Source of the DNA: Bacteroidota bacterium | Lineage (GTDB): Bacteria; Bacteroidota; Bacteroidia; Chitinophagales; Chitinophagaceae | DNA: 26,606 nt | Reading direction: 5' to 3' | NCBI GenBank assembly: GCA_023409975.1 | Contig: JAEYQO010000100.1 | Location: 1 to 26,606 of the forward strand | Part shown: positions 1 through 7,618 of the stretch, one piece after another | Numbering within the stretch: the stretch's first letter is position 1 | How the letters are laid out: the number at the start of each line of letters is the position of its first letter | Program-made: the position numbers and the translations under genes | The notes under the pieces: model-generated | The model's input: the letters and a program-made list of their open reading frames with translations, nothing else | What the model was told of the DNA's origin: nothing | The model's database searches: none

Positions 1-77
1 GTTACTGCAAGAATCGGGAATTGAGAGATTCGTTTCCTAATCTCCTTAGCCATAGTTCTATCTATCCATTTCGGCAT
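1..77 (-). CDS. Probable AAA-type ATPase (DUF4143-like), N-terminal fragment at window edge
   Basis: On the minus strand an open frame begins at ATG 75-77 (a second in-frame ATG lies at 84-86) and runs off the left edge. It reads MPKWIDRTMAKEIRKRIS followed by QFPILAVT. This resembles the start of ATP-binding proteins with AAA_14 and DUF4143 domains, where a short helix with an R-x-I/L pattern and the sequence F-P-x-(V/I)-x-(L/V)-T sits just before the Walker A loop. The Walker A loop itself would be outside the window, so the assignment rests only on the leader. The ATG at 77 aligns better with such leaders and leaves room for a short leader after the possible promoter at 98-105. Confidence 0.5.
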   Translation of the reverse strand, partial: MPKWIDRTMAKEIRKRISQFPILAV

Positions 78-97
78 GGCAATCATTTAAATTCCAT

Positions 98-105
98 CAA
101 AGTTA
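98..105 (-). promoter_or_regulatory. Possible Bacteroidota -7 element for the left-edge ATPase gene
   Basis: The minus strand reads TAACTTTG, a full match to the Bacteroidota -7 consensus TAnnTTTG, about 20 bases before the ATG at 77. No good -33 TTTG is seen at the usual distance, so this is only a partial promoter match. Confidence 0.35.
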
Positions 106-652
106 TTTGTTATATTGAAATATCGACTGGCTAATTTTGAATTTTCGGTAACGGAATTTTACTTTTTCGGACCTAAAATATTTAAATCTCTTTAGAGCTC
201 TGACAGCAGCTGTACAGTTTTTCTTCAACTCCTTAAAAGAGAAAGTCTTTCCCGATGGGGTACTTAAGTAGGAATGTCAGTGGAAGTTTGCGCAGGTTCA
301 GGTAAGTTCGCTTCAATCGCTTAATAAAGGGTTGTGTTAAAGAGTCTATCGTTGATTTCCAAAAAAGAGTGGAGAAATACCATATACTTTAAATATTTAA
401 GGTATCTTAGGTATACAATCGCCTAGGTGGGATTAAGCAATCTAGACAATTGCAGGTAAAAAACTTCTAAAGTTTGGGCGGGATGTATGCACGGAACATT
501 GCCGGGTACTTTGTTTTGCTATCCTTGGTGGAATTTAGGGATGAGAGGTCTCTCCTTGCTCCGGTGAGGAGGGACCCTGTCAAAGATTCCCTCAAATAAA
601 TATCGGCGTAGTCTATCAAGGATAGTATAATGCTCATCAAATAATTACCGTT
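106..652. other. AT-rich stretch without a recognisable gene
   Basis: About 550 bases between the divergent left-edge gene and the small gene at 653. No reading frame of useful length is open on either strand, and I see no tRNA-like fold, no strong terminator and no clear repeat. It may hold decayed coding sequence, but no protein family could be read from it. Confidence 0.5.
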
Positions 653-997
653 ATGACGATCATTGAAAAATTGGAAGAAATAAATCAGAAGGTGCAGGCC
701 TACGTATGGAGTAAGAATATTATAGCTTACTTTCCTTTACAGAAAAACATCAAGGAGTTTGAACACGTGATTTCTGGAATAGGTACACCAAATATAGAGT
801 TGAAAGAACACATCAATACTGAAGTTCTTTCGCTGTTACGTAATACCAGAAAAAAATTACTTAGCCATCCTGATGTAACAACAAACAAAGACTACGCAGT
901 TAAAAGTGCAAAGGAGGCTGTTGACGGAGCATTATACAGCCTCAGAAAAGGATGTGAGGCGCACGGTGAGGGTAATGTGCTTTTACAAGAGGTGTAG
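653..997 (+). CDS. Hypothetical small protein, 114 aa
   Basis: The family was not recognised. The product is a soluble, charged, mainly helical small protein: MTIIEKLEEINQKVQAYV at the start, a middle section with alternating charges, and a final helix rich in Lys, Ala and Glu. There is no signal peptide, membrane segment or Cys/His cluster. It starts at an ATG and has AT-rich codon use like the rest of the island, which argues weakly for a real gene of foreign origin. It stands alone, with 294 bases to the next gene on the same strand. It could also be the surviving part of a longer decayed gene. Confidence 0.45.
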   Translation: MTIIEKLEEINQKVQAYVWSKNIIAYFPLQKNIKEFEHVISGIGTPNIELKEHINTEVLSLLRNTRKKLLSHPDVTTNKDYAVKSAKEAVDGALYSLRKGCEAHGEGNVLLQEV

Positions 998-1291
998 GCG
1001 CTTGAAAATTAGTTCATGTGACATCGTATTTACCTGTGCCCGTTGGCCTCATGTATACAGCAGGGTTACGACGACGACAGCATCATACTGCAAAAGGACG
1101 ATTGTCACCGATTTGCCAAAAAATTTGAACGTAAGAGATTTTCTCTCATAGCTCGGAGGGAGAAACAGGCCTGTGTATAGACAAATTCGATTAATGCATC
1201 TTGCGTTTTTTTTACAAAGACACATATCTTTACCCACTACGATAAGAAACAGAAAGGTCTGGTATAATTTGTGTACGAAAAAGCTAAAGCA

Positions 1292-1804
1292 ATGACAACA
1301 ATGGACGCCACAGGAAACACGACCAAAGCCGAAAAGCGGGTGGGTGATTTGAAGGCGATATTGTATTTGCTGCAGAGCAACCTTGAGGGCTTCAAAGACG
1401 AAGTCGATCGAAGCTACAGCCTTCTACAAATTGGGGAAAAAACGTCCCTTACTCAGTCTATTGAAAAACTATTGAATAATCCGATCGAGGGAGTTTTCGA
1501 AATGTCTTCCAAGATTGATGACCAGGTTAAGTATATAGTTGACAAATTTGTAAAGGCCTACTTAATTGAAAACGTCCAAATTGTCCAAAGTGCTTACCGA
1601 AGCAGGACAACATACAATGATCTTCATTATTCAATCGTTCTGAAAAATGACGACATGGAGAGTAGGATGAAGGTTTTTGAGTTTTTAGATAAATATGACT
1701 CATTGGAAATTGCGGATAAATATCCTGTCTACTTCCAGTTCGTTCCAATCGAACTTGTTGGTAAGATCAATTATAATGAAGAGATCAAGCTTCAGCAAGC
1801 GTAG
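1292..1804 (+). CDS. Hypothetical protein, first gene of a pair with a HEPN-like protein
   Basis: I do not recognise the family. The frame opens just after a TAA at 1265-1267, and a GTG at 1271 is the first possible start. I prefer the ATG at 1292 (170 residues; a further ATG follows at 1301) because the GTG is one codon after the stop. The N-terminal half is predicted helical, with a Lys/Glu-rich run and leucine-rich segments (AILYLLQSNLEGF). The C-terminal half has a beta-like stretch around NDLHYSIVLKNDD followed by a segment containing FQFVPIELVGKI. No catalytic motif is visible. The stop codon lies 6 bases before the ATG of the HEPN-like gene, so the two are almost certainly co-translated and probably act together. 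A nucleotidyltransferase-like role, as in MNT-HEPN pairs, would be an analogy only, because the G-S-x(n)-D-x-D motif is not seen. Confidence 0.6.
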   Translation: MTTMDATGNTTKAEKRVGDLKAILYLLQSNLEGFKDEVDRSYSLLQIGEKTSLTQSIEKLLNNPIEGVFEMSSKIDDQVKYIVDKFVKAYLIENVQIVQSAYRSRTTYNDLHYSIVLKNDDMESRMKVFEFLDKYDSLEIADKYPVYFQFVPIELVGKINYNEEIKLQQA

Positions 1805-1810
1805 GGTGGT

Positions 1811-2215
1811 ATGCAGGAGTTCTTAGATCAAGCATCTCATAATTGGAATTTCCACGAAGCTATTTGTGATCAATATCCGACCTCTTTTTATGACTGGAAG
1901 ATTACACTCCTCTTTTATACAGCAATCCACTACCTCAAAGCCTTGGCAGCCCAAAAGGGCATTCACATCGGAGATACCCACTTGGAAATTGACCAGAGTG
2001 TAAATCCTGACAGGCCACACACCAAAATGCCTATTTCTAGGAATGCATGGCGAGAATATAAATCGCTTTACAATTATTCACGATCTGCAAGATATGAGGG
2101 CATAACTGATGTAGTCACCTTTGAAACGTTAAAAGAGCAGGATCACAAATTTTGCCTTAAACACCTTAGCAACTTCAAAAAATATATAGCAGGTCAAGGC
2201 ATCCCCATAGAGTGA
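1811..2215 (+). CDS. HEPN-like domain protein, 134 aa
   Basis: A small, all-helical protein with the layout of the HEPN superfamily. An N-terminal helix leads to the segment FYDWKITLLFYTAIHYLKAL (residues about 26-45), then G-x-H-I-G-D-T-H, and a C-terminal pattern Y-x-S-L-Y-x-Y-S-R-x-A-R-Y (residues about 80-95). Similar patterns occur in HEPN proteins of the form DW-(A/V)-x-x-x-(L/F)-(F/Y)-Y-(A/T)-A-(L/I)-H...Y-x-x-L...S-x-x-A-R-Y. The canonical R-x4-6-H ribonuclease motif is not obvious, so it may be an inactive or non-nuclease version. The start ATG follows the previous stop by 6 bases, with a G-rich GGGTGGT in between that could act as ribosome binding site. HEPN proteins are common in toxin-antitoxin and antiviral loci. 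That role is inference here. Confidence 0.55.
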   Translation: MQEFLDQASHNWNFHEAICDQYPTSFYDWKITLLFYTAIHYLKALAAQKGIHIGDTHLEIDQSVNPDRPHTKMPISRNAWREYKSLYNYSRSARYEGITDVVTFETLKEQDHKFCLKHLSNFKKYIAGQGIPIE

Positions 2216-2316
2216 GAACTTAATTTCACGAACAAGGAGTCACCTACAAAAGAGTAGTTTTTTCGAGTTCCTCAAGCTACCGTTCCTTCAAGCCAACATC
2301 ATAATGCTTTTTCTGA

Positions 2317-2581
2317 TCACGGTTTCAGATTCATTGTTGAACGCTGCCGCGACCTGGTGCATGTAGTGATGTTGACGTAGTCTATGAATGCTTCAGACGG
2401 TAAAAATCCGCTGCAATCCCATGTTTTTCCTTCACCCACCGTCTCTACCGTCTTGTAACCTACTCCAGCCTGATCGCATCTGGCTCGGCTTTAGACCTTT
2501 GTTGAACTCATAATCATCCGGTGTGCAATTCACCAGCGCTGTTGCCAAGAACTCAATGCTATGTCTGGTATGGTATATTCG
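2317..2581 (-). pseudogene. Decayed coding remnant, family unknown
   Basis: Two partly overlapping minus-strand frames look protein-like but have no plausible start and are broken from one another. The first (about 2581 to 2432) contains RHSIEFLATALVNCTPDD and then FNKGLKPSQMRSGW. The second (about 2460 to 2317) contains GYKTVETVGEGKTWDCSGFL. The shift from one frame to the other near 2450 and the stop codons at both ends suggest a gene that lost its frame. The family could not be named. This accounts for most of the gap between the HEPN-like gene and the UDG-like fragment. Confidence 0.3.
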
Positions 2582-2604
2582 ACTAGAGATTAGCGCTTCC
2601 CCTT

Positions 2605-2829
2605 CTAATTAACTGCATGAAACTTCTGGTTGGCAAGATCCCACATTTCCCTTTCACGCGCAATAATTTTCCAAAGACTGTACGCTTTATCTCCTTCCAC
2701 TCCTTCGTTTGATGGATTAAAGGTTCCAACAATTAGCAACCTGGATGACTTTGCGACTGGTGCACCACAAAAGGTTTGGTTTTGTTCAAGCTCTTCAAGC
2801 TCATCTAGGAATTTGTGGTCTATTGCCAT
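2605..2829 (-). pseudogene. Truncated uracil-DNA-glycosylase-like fragment, 74 aa
   Basis: The minus-strand frame starts at ATG 2829. It carries LLIVGTFNPSNEG at residues about 31-43, which resembles the first catalytic-loop strand of mismatch/uracil-DNA-glycosylase-like proteins (hydrophobic strand, then V-G-x-F-N-P). Intact relatives are more than 150 residues long and continue with further strands and a late H-P motif. Here the frame ends at residue 74, so the core fold cannot form. I read it as a 5' remnant of a broken gene. It could instead be a genuine short orphan. It is divergent from the larger UDG-fold gene starting at 2938. Confidence 0.35.
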
Positions 2830-2937
2830 AACAAGGTGGTGATAATATCGTTACAAAATAGTAGATTTATTAGATGGATGAAAGTGGATCGCTTGGATCC
2901 GCACTATAATTTCGCTTTTTAACTTAAAACCACTTCG

Positions 2938-3639
2938 ATGAACAGTCCTTATGAAGAATTTGAACGCCGGCTTCAAGAGCTGAATAATGAAATTTTTACG
3001 ACCATCTCAAGACGGGAAGAGGGGAGAGAGGTCATCCTTGACGGTCCAATAAACCGCCGTGTTTACTACGACAATAAGCCTAAGGTGCTCTGGCTGATGA
3101 AGGAACCTTATGATACCAATGGGGGCGGCTGGGACTATGAGACCTGTTGTAAAGATTTACAGTTTAGACGGAGACTTGCCTTTGGTCAGGCTAGAGCTAC
3201 GTGGCAACCAATAATTTATATCGCCCATAGCATCCGTAATCAGTACATTCCCTACAATGCCATGGATAGCCTATCTAAAAATCATAGTATGTTGGAGAGC
3301 CTTGATACCATTGCTTGGGTCAACATCCAGAAGTTACCCTCAAAGAACATTACGACAACGGATATGGCGCATGTTTCTCAGGCTGCAAGGATGTATTCCA
3401 AGTTTTTACTGAAACAGATAGAAGTCCTCGATCCGGATGTCATTATTTGCGGTGGTACAGTATCTATTTTGAAGGGGTTTTACCCTGACATCCGGAAAGT
3501 GGGCGAAAATGGAACTGAATACTTGGTAAGTGGCAAGCGCTTGATCATACCTGCATATCATCCGGCGCAAAGGACCATGAAACGTGAGCTCTATGTTGAC
3601 AGCTTAGTGGGCCATGTGAAGTATTGGAGTGAGAGGTAG
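2938..3639 (+). CDS. Uracil-DNA-glycosylase-fold family protein, 233 aa
   Basis: The sequence shows the landmarks of the UDG-like superfamily in order: a first strand and loop VLWLMKEPYDTNGGG (residues about 50-64), a middle segment with TIAWVNIQKLPSK (about 124-136), the strand LDPDVIICGG (about 164-173) and a late loop IIPAYHPAQ (about 203-211), with the His-Pro where family 4/5 enzymes carry their DNA-binding histidine. The first loop has K-E-P-Y-D in place of the G-E-x-P-G or G-Q-D-P-Y of true uracil excision enzymes, so its substrate may not be uracil in DNA. Length is normal for the superfamily. There is no signal peptide. It is not close enough to a neighbour on its strand to be called an operon. 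In an island setting, a nucleic-acid-binding or defence role is a reasonable inference, not shown. Confidence 0.65.
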   Translation: MNSPYEEFERRLQELNNEIFTTISRREEGREVILDGPINRRVYYDNKPKVLWLMKEPYDTNGGGWDYETCCKDLQFRRRLAFGQARATWQPIIYIAHSIRNQYIPYNAMDSLSKNHSMLESLDTIAWVNIQKLPSKNITTTDMAHVSQAARMYSKFLLKQIEVLDPDVIICGGTVSILKGFYPDIRKVGENGTEYLVSGKRLIIPAYHPAQRTMKRELYVDSLVGHVKYWSER

Positions 3640-4114
3640 TGACTTCGGCGCTGTAATTTGAAGGTAACTCTGAGACATGTGGCTTGAACCCAGGAGATTT
3701 GGTTTTTTTTGCAGGTGCTTTCGTCGAAGGTTAAGTACTCTCTACTGTCTTACTTACCTTTCTCCAAGCAGACAGCGCCCTATCCCTGCACCCTACTTTT
3801 TGCTTCTCCTGGTTCCATTTTGTGAGAATCTATAGATATCTGTATATGTCTGTATACTCTTCATAGACTTTTTATGAAACCAGTTCCTTTTGAAGCAAAA
3901 GCAGTTATGTAAAGTTCTGCCAAGTACTTCGCGCTTCCAATTTCATTAGGAGGGAAAGTGAAGGGTGCTGATTGTTGCCAAATATATCTTAGATTATCGG
4001 TATCATCTCTTCGATAATTACTCTGGCTGCTGTAAGCGGAAGGCTCTAGTTTTTAAATCTTATACTTTACATATACCTTTCTACTTAACTTAGAGACGGA
4101 AAAACATCTAACCT
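3640..4114. other. Noncoding AT-rich gap before the P-loop ATPase gene
   Basis: About 475 bases with no convincing reading frame on either strand. It contains a run of repeated short words around 3829-3862 (TATAGATATCTGTATATGTCTGTATAC overlaps, described here only by position) and a small inverted repeat, ATTATCG at 3993-3999 against CGATAAT at 4012-4018, with a 12-base loop. The right end contains the possible promoter listed separately. No RNA gene was recognised. Confidence 0.45.
4051..4081 (+). promoter_or_regulatory. Possible promoter of the P-loop ATPase gene
   Basis: TTTT at 4051-4054 and TACCTTTC at 4074-4081, 19 bases apart, each one mismatch from the Bacteroidota TTTG / TAnnTTTG consensus. 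The predicted start of transcription would be near 4088, giving a leader of about 27 bases before the ATG at 4115. Confidence 0.35.
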
Positions 4115-5566
4115 ATGCGTATTTCAGAAATTGACTGGGGTAATGATAGTGCGGAAAAGGACCCAAACCTATTGTCTTACTTTGTAGATCACTCGTCACT
4201 TCCAAGACTATATAAAAGATCAAAAACGTTCATCATTGGAAGAAAAGGTGCCGGTAAAAGTGCTATCCGTAAGAAAATTGTTGAGGAATTTCAAAAGTGG
4301 GACGACAATTATATTATCGAGGTCACTCCTACCTTCAATATTTTCAGCAATTTGATCTCCGACTCTGACATCAAAGAGAATTTTAATCAGGAAGTCTTCT
4401 TCCAATATGTGTGGCTGAATTTTTTGTTCAAAAAAGCGCTTATCGATATTGGTATTAATCCCAAAAATGAAAGTTCAGAGGCGTTTGGGCTAGCCAAAAG
4501 TTTAGCGAAAGCAAATGGTTTAAAAGAGAAAAGTTTATTAGAATCAGCCCGCGATCTCCTCGGGAGGATTAAGGTAAAAGCCGGTAAACTAGGTGAACTT
4601 GGGATAGAGATTGAGAAAACGTTGCGTCAAGATGCAGAAATAGAGTTGTATGAAAACAGCCTGAAACAAATTTGTAGTGAAGGATATAAAATAACATGGG
4701 TTGTAGATGATTTAGACCTTGGATGGAACAATTCCGAAGTTGCAAACAATTTGCTATTGGGGCTATTGACTTGTTCAAATTATATTAAAAATTTATCTAG
4801 TCACCTTCATGTTTTTATCTGTCTTAGAGAAGATGTCTATAGAATACTTTTAACCCATACACAACATAGCGATAAATACCGAGACGTTGAAAAAATCCAA
4901 TGGCAAGTACAGGACTTAATACATTTGTTAGAGACGCGAATTAGATATAACTATCATCAACATAACATTTCAGCGCCACAAAACTTATTTAGTTCAGTCT
5001 TTCCCGAAACCGTCTCTACCTCTTCCAGCATCACTTGGATTATGGAACGGACGTTGGGTCGTCCCCGTGAGTTGCTCCAGTTGGTACGCCTATACAGTGA
5101 AAGAAATGATACAGACAAGCCAGATCCGGACATATTAAAGTCAATCGAGCTTGAGTATTCAAATTGGAAACTTGAGGATCTCACCACCGAATTTTCGAAT
5201 CAATACCCCAACTTGTTTGAGCTCTTCAAATATTGGAAATCAAAGTTTTACCGTAATAAGTACAGTTTGAAGAGAGCCGAATTCGAGGATATTTTTTTAG
5301 AGATGGCCACAAACTTAAGTATAGCATGTCCATGGTATATGGAGGCGGTAAATTCACTTGATCCGAGTAAGCTTCTAAAGATTTTGTATGACATAGGATT
5401 TCTAGGTGACTTCATCCTTGGGGGGGCTGGCGGTAGTAAAACATTCTATTCCTTTCAAGAACTTCACGAACCAGTACTCGATGACATACAAATCCACCCA
5501 TGTTTCAGAAAAGCGTTAGGTACTGTCGAAAGGATAAGGAAAAGAGCGGAGTCTACTCACAGTTGA
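4115..5566 (+). CDS. P-loop ATPase, Sll1717 (FunZ-like) family
   Basis: The protein has 483 residues and opens with MRISEIDWGNDSAEKDPNLL, the N-terminal signature I associate with the Sll1717/FunZ-like P-loop ATPases. The Walker A loop is IGRKGAGKSA, residues 41-50, with Lys48 and Ser49. Walker B is TWVVDDLDLGW, with acidic residues near 198-201. A later ICLREDVYRIL segment and a helical region containing RTLGRPRELLQLV look like the sensor/lid part of a STAND- or KAP-type NTPase. The C-terminal third is all-helical without a named domain. No transmembrane segment is visible, so it should be cytosolic. Such ATPases are frequent in bacterial defence and mobile regions, often as single genes with unknown effectors. 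I see no partner gene in operon distance. The ATG is supported by a possible promoter and by the match of its first residues to the family start. Confidence 0.7.
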   Translation: MRISEIDWGNDSAEKDPNLLSYFVDHSSLPRLYKRSKTFIIGRKGAGKSAIRKKIVEEFQKWDDNYIIEVTPTFNIFSNLISDSDIKENFNQEVFFQYVWLNFLFKKALIDIGINPKNESSEAFGLAKSLAKANGLKEKSLLESARDLLGRIKVKAGKLGELGIEIEKTLRQDAEIELYENSLKQICSEGYKITWVVDDLDLGWNNSEVANNLLLGLLTCSNYIKNLSSHLHVFICLREDVYRILLTHTQHSDKYRDVEKIQWQVQDLIHLLETRIRYNYHQHNISAPQNLFSSVFPETVSTSSSITWIMERTLGRPRELLQLVRLYSERNDTDKPDPDILKSIELEYSNWKLEDLTTEFSNQYPNLFELFKYWKSKFYRNKYSLKRAEFEDIFLEMATNLSIACPWYMEAVNSLDPSKLLKILYDIGFLGDFILGGAGGSKTFYSFQELHEPVLDDIQIHPCFRKALGTVERIRKRAESTHS

Positions 5567-5613
5567 CTTCAAGACGATCTATCGATGAAGTGCCTTGTAC
5601 GCGTCCACTGTTT

Positions 5614-6477
5614 TTAAAACCAGGAGTTACTGAAATAGAAAACGGTGACTATTTTTCTTGGCTGCTGCCTCTGAAGGGCTCCTAAGTTTTCCGCTGTGCT
5701 CTCTATCGGGTGCTTCCTTTTCATTATGTCAGCCAGGAACTCTTTTGAACCATAAATGTCTCTTGTAGACAAATCTGCTTTCGCTATCGTGCAGGCGTGA
5801 TTCAAACACAGCCGCCATTGTTTTATCTGCTAGATAATCGGGTATGGTCACAGCACAATATTAGCTACTTCGCACCTTGACATTCTTCCGAAATTTTGCA
5901 CACTAGTGAAGTCACTCCAAGTTGTGTATGCCCTACGACATATATTTTGTTTATCTTGTTCTATGCTCAAAATGCCGTCCAAATCATTTGAACCTGTCTA
6001 CATGCTTGACGTGGTACTTCAATGGTACGCCTTGCATCCGGATTAGTAGCAAGACGCCGCTAATCTATTTCAGTAACGCCATTTTTGTTCAATTTCCAAA
6101 TGTGGGTTTTGCCCCCGATCTCATTGGGAAAGTTTAAAGATTGCACAGCAATTAGAGCTTTAATTGTTTCCGGTACATAATTGCTTTCCGTAAACAAATC
6201 CGGGTTTAATGCGTCAGAACTTATACCCATCGTAAGTCCTATCATGGCACCATGCACCAAAGATTTGTTGGCAGTAATGGAATGGTTACGGCCCTTCATA
6301 CATGTTATCAGGAAACGAATCCGGTTCAACTCCACAATTTGCTCCTCTTATATTGATGATGACATCGTGAGCTTTCAGAAAGTTCCGTATTCCTTGTTCG
6401 AGAACGAGGGCGGGAACCCTGAACCCATATTCCCTGAACAACTTCACTGCAAGTTCATTTAGACCATCTTGTTCCGA
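5614..6477 (-). pseudogene. Decayed minus-strand coding region, family unknown
   Basis: Several protein-like segments on the minus strand lie in different frames separated by stops. From 6477 to 6286 one frame reads NELAVKLFREYGFRVPALVL and later FLKAHDVIINIRGANCGVEP. It ends at TAA while a second frame (6335 to 6060) carries GLTMGISSDALNPDLF and IGGKTHIWKLNKNG. Further down (about 5845 to 5614) TIPDYLADKTMAAVFESR in one frame appears to continue as KADLSTRDIYGSKEFLADIM in another. No start codon suits the first segment. The pattern fits one or two genes broken by frameshifts. I cannot name a family. The second segment has a decent AAGAGGAG before a GTG at 6335, so a short translated product is possible. 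Confidence 0.35.
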
Positions 6478-6608
6478 TTATCGGTAGTTTAAGCTATGAT
6501 AAAAGAAAAAGTCATATCGAAGTCAGGGTATAATCTCTTTAGGTCTTGTGAAGAAACAAGAATAAAGAGAAAAGGGGGATATAGTAAACTAACAATATTC
6601 TATTCCCT

Positions 6609-6628
6609 CTCACCTGTAAGCAGGTGAG
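6609..6628. repeat. Perfect 8-bp inverted repeat with 4-base loop
   Basis: CTCACCTG (6609-6616), loop TAAG, CAGGTGAG (6621-6628). It lies about 75 bases beyond the stop codon of the minus-strand gene at 6704-7531. There is no run of T after it on either strand, so it is a weak terminator candidate. A small operator or RNA structure is also possible. Confidence 0.4.
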
Positions 6629-6703
6629 ATCTTGGAAGATGTAGTATTCGTCTAAACCAGTTTCCATGGCGGTCAGTTTCAGCTGTTCATAGTAGTCCTA
6701 GTT

Positions 6704-7531
6704 TTATCGGAGTGCTTGTTTACTATCTATTCGGACAATATTGTATCGTATAGGTATTCGCATATAGGTTTCGACCTCGACTTCTACAAAATAGACATAT
6801 TCCATGGGATCCTCACCTGACTGTAGCATTTCATCTCTTACCGCTTGTGTCATTCCCACTTGTAGTGGCTCATCCCATATTGACTCTATCGTTCCTTTAG
6901 CTAAGTCAAATACGTCTGGGTTTTGGTTCCAATAAAAAGCCTTTCCTTTCTTTATTATGCTATGTGTTGCGGTTCCGATTGTTTTAACTGATTCCTCGAT
7001 TTCACGTAAGTGCCTTGAGGAAGCACGGGTCTTCTCCTTTGGCGATGCAAGCATTGCAACAACTTGTCTTGCTTCTTCAGAGCCCACTACAAGGCTTATG
7101 TTCTTCACTTTCAAATCACCAGCAATGTTTAATTGTACGGCATCCCCATTTGCTGCAGGACGGATTATCTTTTGAATGTTTCTGTAGGTAGAGGAATTAT
7201 CTCCGATAGTACCCAGCGACTGTTTCCCAACAGGCATAACACGATCCAGAAGGATCGTCATCGAACTTCTAAGATTCTTCAAAAAGTCATAGACAGTATT
7301 TGCTGCATCAAAGTTCTCTATCAAGGTCGCTGCAACCGGTATAAAGGGGACAATTTCATATACTTGACTACCTGTACGTACAGCTTGCAATGAAAGGCTT
7401 GCATCTTTGATCCCGTACTTCGTCGACATGAATTTTTTGAATTCTTTGCTGATGCCAACAAACATTTCTGCTATATCGGCTAAGGGTAGTGGTTGCTCGT
7501 GAGAAATTCTTATAATTAGTTTGCCCGACAT
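6704..7531 (-). CDS. Hypothetical protein, 275 aa, island-associated
   Basis: The family was not recognised. The N-terminus SGKLIIRISHEQPLPLADIAEMF gives a strand followed by a helix. It then runs into a segment with SLSLQAVRTGSQVYEIVPFI, a strand-turn-strand with a G-S step. A central helical region and a beta-rich end containing EYVYFVEVEVETYMRIP follow. A similar order (strand, P-L-x-x-I/L-A helix, R-x-G-S strand) occurs in uncharacterised proteins of integrative elements, but I cannot give a family name. No membrane segment, signal peptide or catalytic motif is visible. The frame is intact over 275 codons between decayed neighbours, which suggests it is still selected. It is separated by 87 bases from the broken DUF3800 gene on the same strand. 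Confidence 0.6.
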   Translation of the reverse strand: MSGKLIIRISHEQPLPLADIAEMFVGISKEFKKFMSTKYGIKDASLSLQAVRTGSQVYEIVPFIPVAATLIENFDAANTVYDFLKNLRSSMTILLDRVMPVGKQSLGTIGDNSSTYRNIQKIIRPAANGDAVQLNIAGDLKVKNISLVVGSEEARQVVAMLASPKEKTRASSRHLREIEESVKTIGTATHSIIKKGKAFYWNQNPDVFDLAKGTIESIWDEPLQVGMTQAVRDEMLQSGEDPMEYVYFVEVEVETYMRIPIRYNIVRIDSKQALR

Positions 7532-7618
7532 TCGCTAATATATAGTGCCAATATATTGCAAATCTTATTCATTTCCAACGAACAAATGAACCCTCCATAA
7601 GTTAGTGGAGTGGGCTAC

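Noticed and set aside
906..1151. 81-aa plus-strand frame overlapping the small gene at 653
   Set aside because: It overlaps a better frame, is rich in Cys/Arg/Thr in an unlikely pattern and has no recognisable motif.
1271..1291. GTG start at 1271 for the first gene of the HEPN pair
   Set aside because: It comes one codon after an in-frame TAA and has no start context; the ATG at 1292 is more plausible.
5500..5685. 61-aa plus-strand frame overlapping the end of the P-loop ATPase gene
   Set aside because: Its first third is out of frame within the ATPase gene, and the rest shows no protein-like pattern.
6609..6628. Strong terminator for the gene at 6704-7531
   Set aside because: The hairpin is perfect but only 8 bp with no T tract, and lies about 75 bases beyond the stop; kept only as a repeat.
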